Part shown: in pieces, positions 34,610-35,976 of the stretch
How positions within the stretch are numbered: the stretch's first letter is position 1
Layout of the letters: every line of letters begins with the position of its first letter
Source: Ignavibacteria bacterium
GTDB taxonomy: Bacteria; Bacteroidota; Ignavibacteria; Tepidaquicellales; Tepidaquicellaceae
Assembly: GCA_016783945.1 (NCBI GenBank)
Contig: JADHVP010000021.1
Coordinates: forward strand, 1 to 35,976
Direction: 5' to 3'
Length of the DNA stretch: 35,976 bases
The notes under the pieces: generated by a model
What the model was told of the DNA's origin: nothing
Databases searched by the model: none
Seen by the model: the letters and a program-made list of their open reading frames with translations, nothing else
Program-made: the position numbers and the translations under genes

Positions 34610-35923
34610 TCAAACACGTTTGATATCAGCACCAAGATCTCTTAACTTAAGATCGATATCTTCATAACCTCTATCTATATATACAGACCCGTTAACAAGA
34701 GTTTCACCTTCTGCAATTACACCAGCAATTAAATACGAAAAACCTGCTCTCAGATCCGGAATATCTATTTCAGCAGATTTCAATTTAGTCGGTCCTTTTA
34801 CGACTGCACTATGATAATATTGAGTGTTCATAAATCTACATGGTGAGCTTCCTAAACAAGTATTGTACAATTCAATTTCAGCTCCCATTTGCTTCAATGC
34901 TTCAACATAGCCAAATCTTTTTTCATAAACAGTTTCGTGGATAATAGACAATCCTTTGGATTGCGTCATTAATATTACAAAAGGCTGCTGCCAGTCAGTC
35001 ATAAAGCCCGGATGAACATTTGTTTCAATTGCAACTGAATTAAGCAAACCATCATAATAAAATCTTATACCTTCATCATTTATTTCATACTTCCCGCCAA
35101 TTCTTCTGACTGAATTTAGAAAAGTAATAAGATCATCCTGCCTTGCATTCTCAATAAAGATGTCACCTTTAGAAGCAAGACATGCACAGGCAAAAGAAGC
35201 AGCTTGATTTCTATCAGGTAGTACTGTATGATCTGCACCCGTTAGTTTCTCAACACCTTCTATAGTAATTATTCTATCGGTACTAATCTCGATGATCGCA
35301 CCCATCTTTTGGAGGAACTTGATAAGATCAATGATCTCAGGTTCAACGGCAGCGTTAGTTAATATGGTTCTTCCTTTTGCAAGTGTGCTTGAAATTAAAA
35401 TGTTTTCTGTAGCGCCCACACTCGGATAATCCAAGTGTATATTCTCTCCTATCATGCCATCCGCTTTCAATACATAGAAATCGTCTTTTGTTTCAACATA
35501 ACAACCTAATTTCTTCAATCCTTCTATATGAAAATTTAAGGGACGTGAGCCGATTTTGCAGCCACCCGGGATAGGAATTTCTGCCATACCAGTCCTGTGT
35601 AATAGCGGACCGGCAAAAAGCACAGCAATCCGGTTTAAATTTCCTAAATCTTGGGGGATGATATTACTTTTTATTTCTTTTGTTTGTATCTCCAATTTGT
35701 TACCATTAGCAGATACCTGGCTTCCAACGTGAGTACAGATCTTAGAAGTAACAGTTAAATCGCTTATTTTATTTGGTGAGTTAAATAGTGTGCATGGTTC
35801 ATCGGTAAGTAATGAAGCAACTATTATTTTCGTTGCGGAGTTTTTTGCACCTGAGACACTTACGTTTCCATTTAAAGGATTACCACCTTTTATCAAGAAT
35901 TTTGTAAAATTATTATCTGTCAA
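34610..35923 (-). CDS. murA: UDP-N-acetylglucosamine 1-carboxyvinyltransferase
   Basis: First committed step of peptidoglycan synthesis: transfer of enolpyruvate from PEP to UDP-GlcNAc. 437 residues. KGGNPLNGNVSVSGAKNSAT (from residue 12) carries the conserved Lys-Asn. Cys122 in PIPGGCKIGSRP is the catalytic Cys that fosfomycin alkylates, so no Cys-to-Asp resistance form here. FMTDWQQPF and the IDRGYEDID end are typical. The start is TTG at 35921-35923. It is 89 nt upstream of pccB on the same strand; its promoter would lie in the last 50 nt of the window. Confidence 0.97.
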   Translation of the reverse strand: MTDNNFTKFLIKGGNPLNGNVSVSGAKNSATKIIVASLLTDEPCTLFNSPNKISDLTVTSKICTHVGSQVSANGNKLEIQTKEIKSNIIPQDLGNLNRIAVLFAGPLLHRTGMAEIPIPGGCKIGSRPLNFHIEGLKKLGCYVETKDDFYVLKADGMIGENIHLDYPSVGATENILISSTLAKGRTILTNAAVEPEIIDLIKFLQKMGAIIEISTDRIITIEGVEKLTGADHTVLPDRNQAASFACACLASKGDIFIENARQDDLITFLNSVRRIGGKYEINDEGIRFYYDGLLNSVAIETNVHPGFMTDWQQPFVILMTQSKGLSIIHETVYEKRFGYVEALKQMGAEIELYNTCLGSSPCRFMNTQYYHSAVVKGPTKLKSAEIDIPDLRAGFSYLIAGVIAEGETLVNGSVYIDRGYEDIDLKLRDLGADIKRV

Positions 35924-35976
35924 CTGTAGAATTTTATTAAGTGTTATAATAAATCTTAATAACTAATACTCATAAC

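Noticed and set aside
1-35976. CRISPR array, tRNA or rRNA genes, transposase, phage genes
   Set aside because: I searched the gaps on both strands and found no regularly spaced repeats, no tRNA-like cloverleaf, no rRNA sequence and no recombinase or phage structural protein.

Overview
The window looks like chromosome of a Bacteroidota/FCB-group bacterium, most like the Ignavibacteria-Chlorobi side. The reasons are: a C-terminal type IX secretion sorting domain of the NYPNPFNPTT style; several -7 boxes of the Bacteroidota form TAnnTTTG; an ATP synthase a subunit with a signal-peptide-like N-terminus; an ATP synthase operon that lacks atpD and atpC; and the order pheT, coiled-coil gene, zapA, 6S-like RNA, rny. 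The DNA is AT-rich. TTG starts are frequent, and in nuoM and atpB an in-frame stop close upstream supports them. There is no rRNA, tRNA, CRISPR array or intact insertion sequence that I can see.

Layout. 1-821 (minus): 5' part of nuoM (complex I), running off the left edge. 888-6058 (minus): a Rossmann-fold protein of unknown role, an HNH endonuclease, then a tight set (coaE, class III aminotransferase, SAM methyltransferase). 6089-11358 (minus): pheT, a coiled-coil protein, zapA, a 233-nt 6S-like RNA and rny (ribonuclease Y). 11495-12598 (plus): mnmA, followed by a palindromic, repeat-filled spacer. 13035-15018 (plus): a MntA/HepT toxin-antitoxin pair and a T9SS-secreted repeat protein. 15031-18838 (minus): a YcaQ/AlkX-type DNA glycosylase, a PepSY-like periplasmic protein and its likely two-component regulators. 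18979-21061: a small secreted protein, a winged-helix protein and an AT-rich orphan lipoprotein, which is the most accessory-looking part. 21242-25172 (plus): a sigma-54 activator overlapping lptE by 1 nt, then a membrane glycosyltransferase and a TPR protein, probably one envelope operon. 25178-26788 (minus): an NFACT (RqcH-like) protein. 26873-32865 (minus): atpZ, an AtpI-like gene, atpB, atpE, atpF, atpH, atpA, a small orphan and atpG, closed by a hairpin terminator. 32973-35923 (minus): an acyl-CoA carboxylase carboxyltransferase and murA.

Most of the window is housekeeping: energy conservation, translation, RNA turnover, cell division and envelope building. The points most worth a second look are the 6S-like RNA beside zapA, a perfect palindrome abutting the rny Shine-Dalgarno sequence, a MntA antitoxin whose catalytic DxD reads NxD, promoters 4 nt before ATG that predict leaderless mRNAs, an unrecognised 91-residue gene inside the atp operon, and the island around 19.5-21.2 kb.
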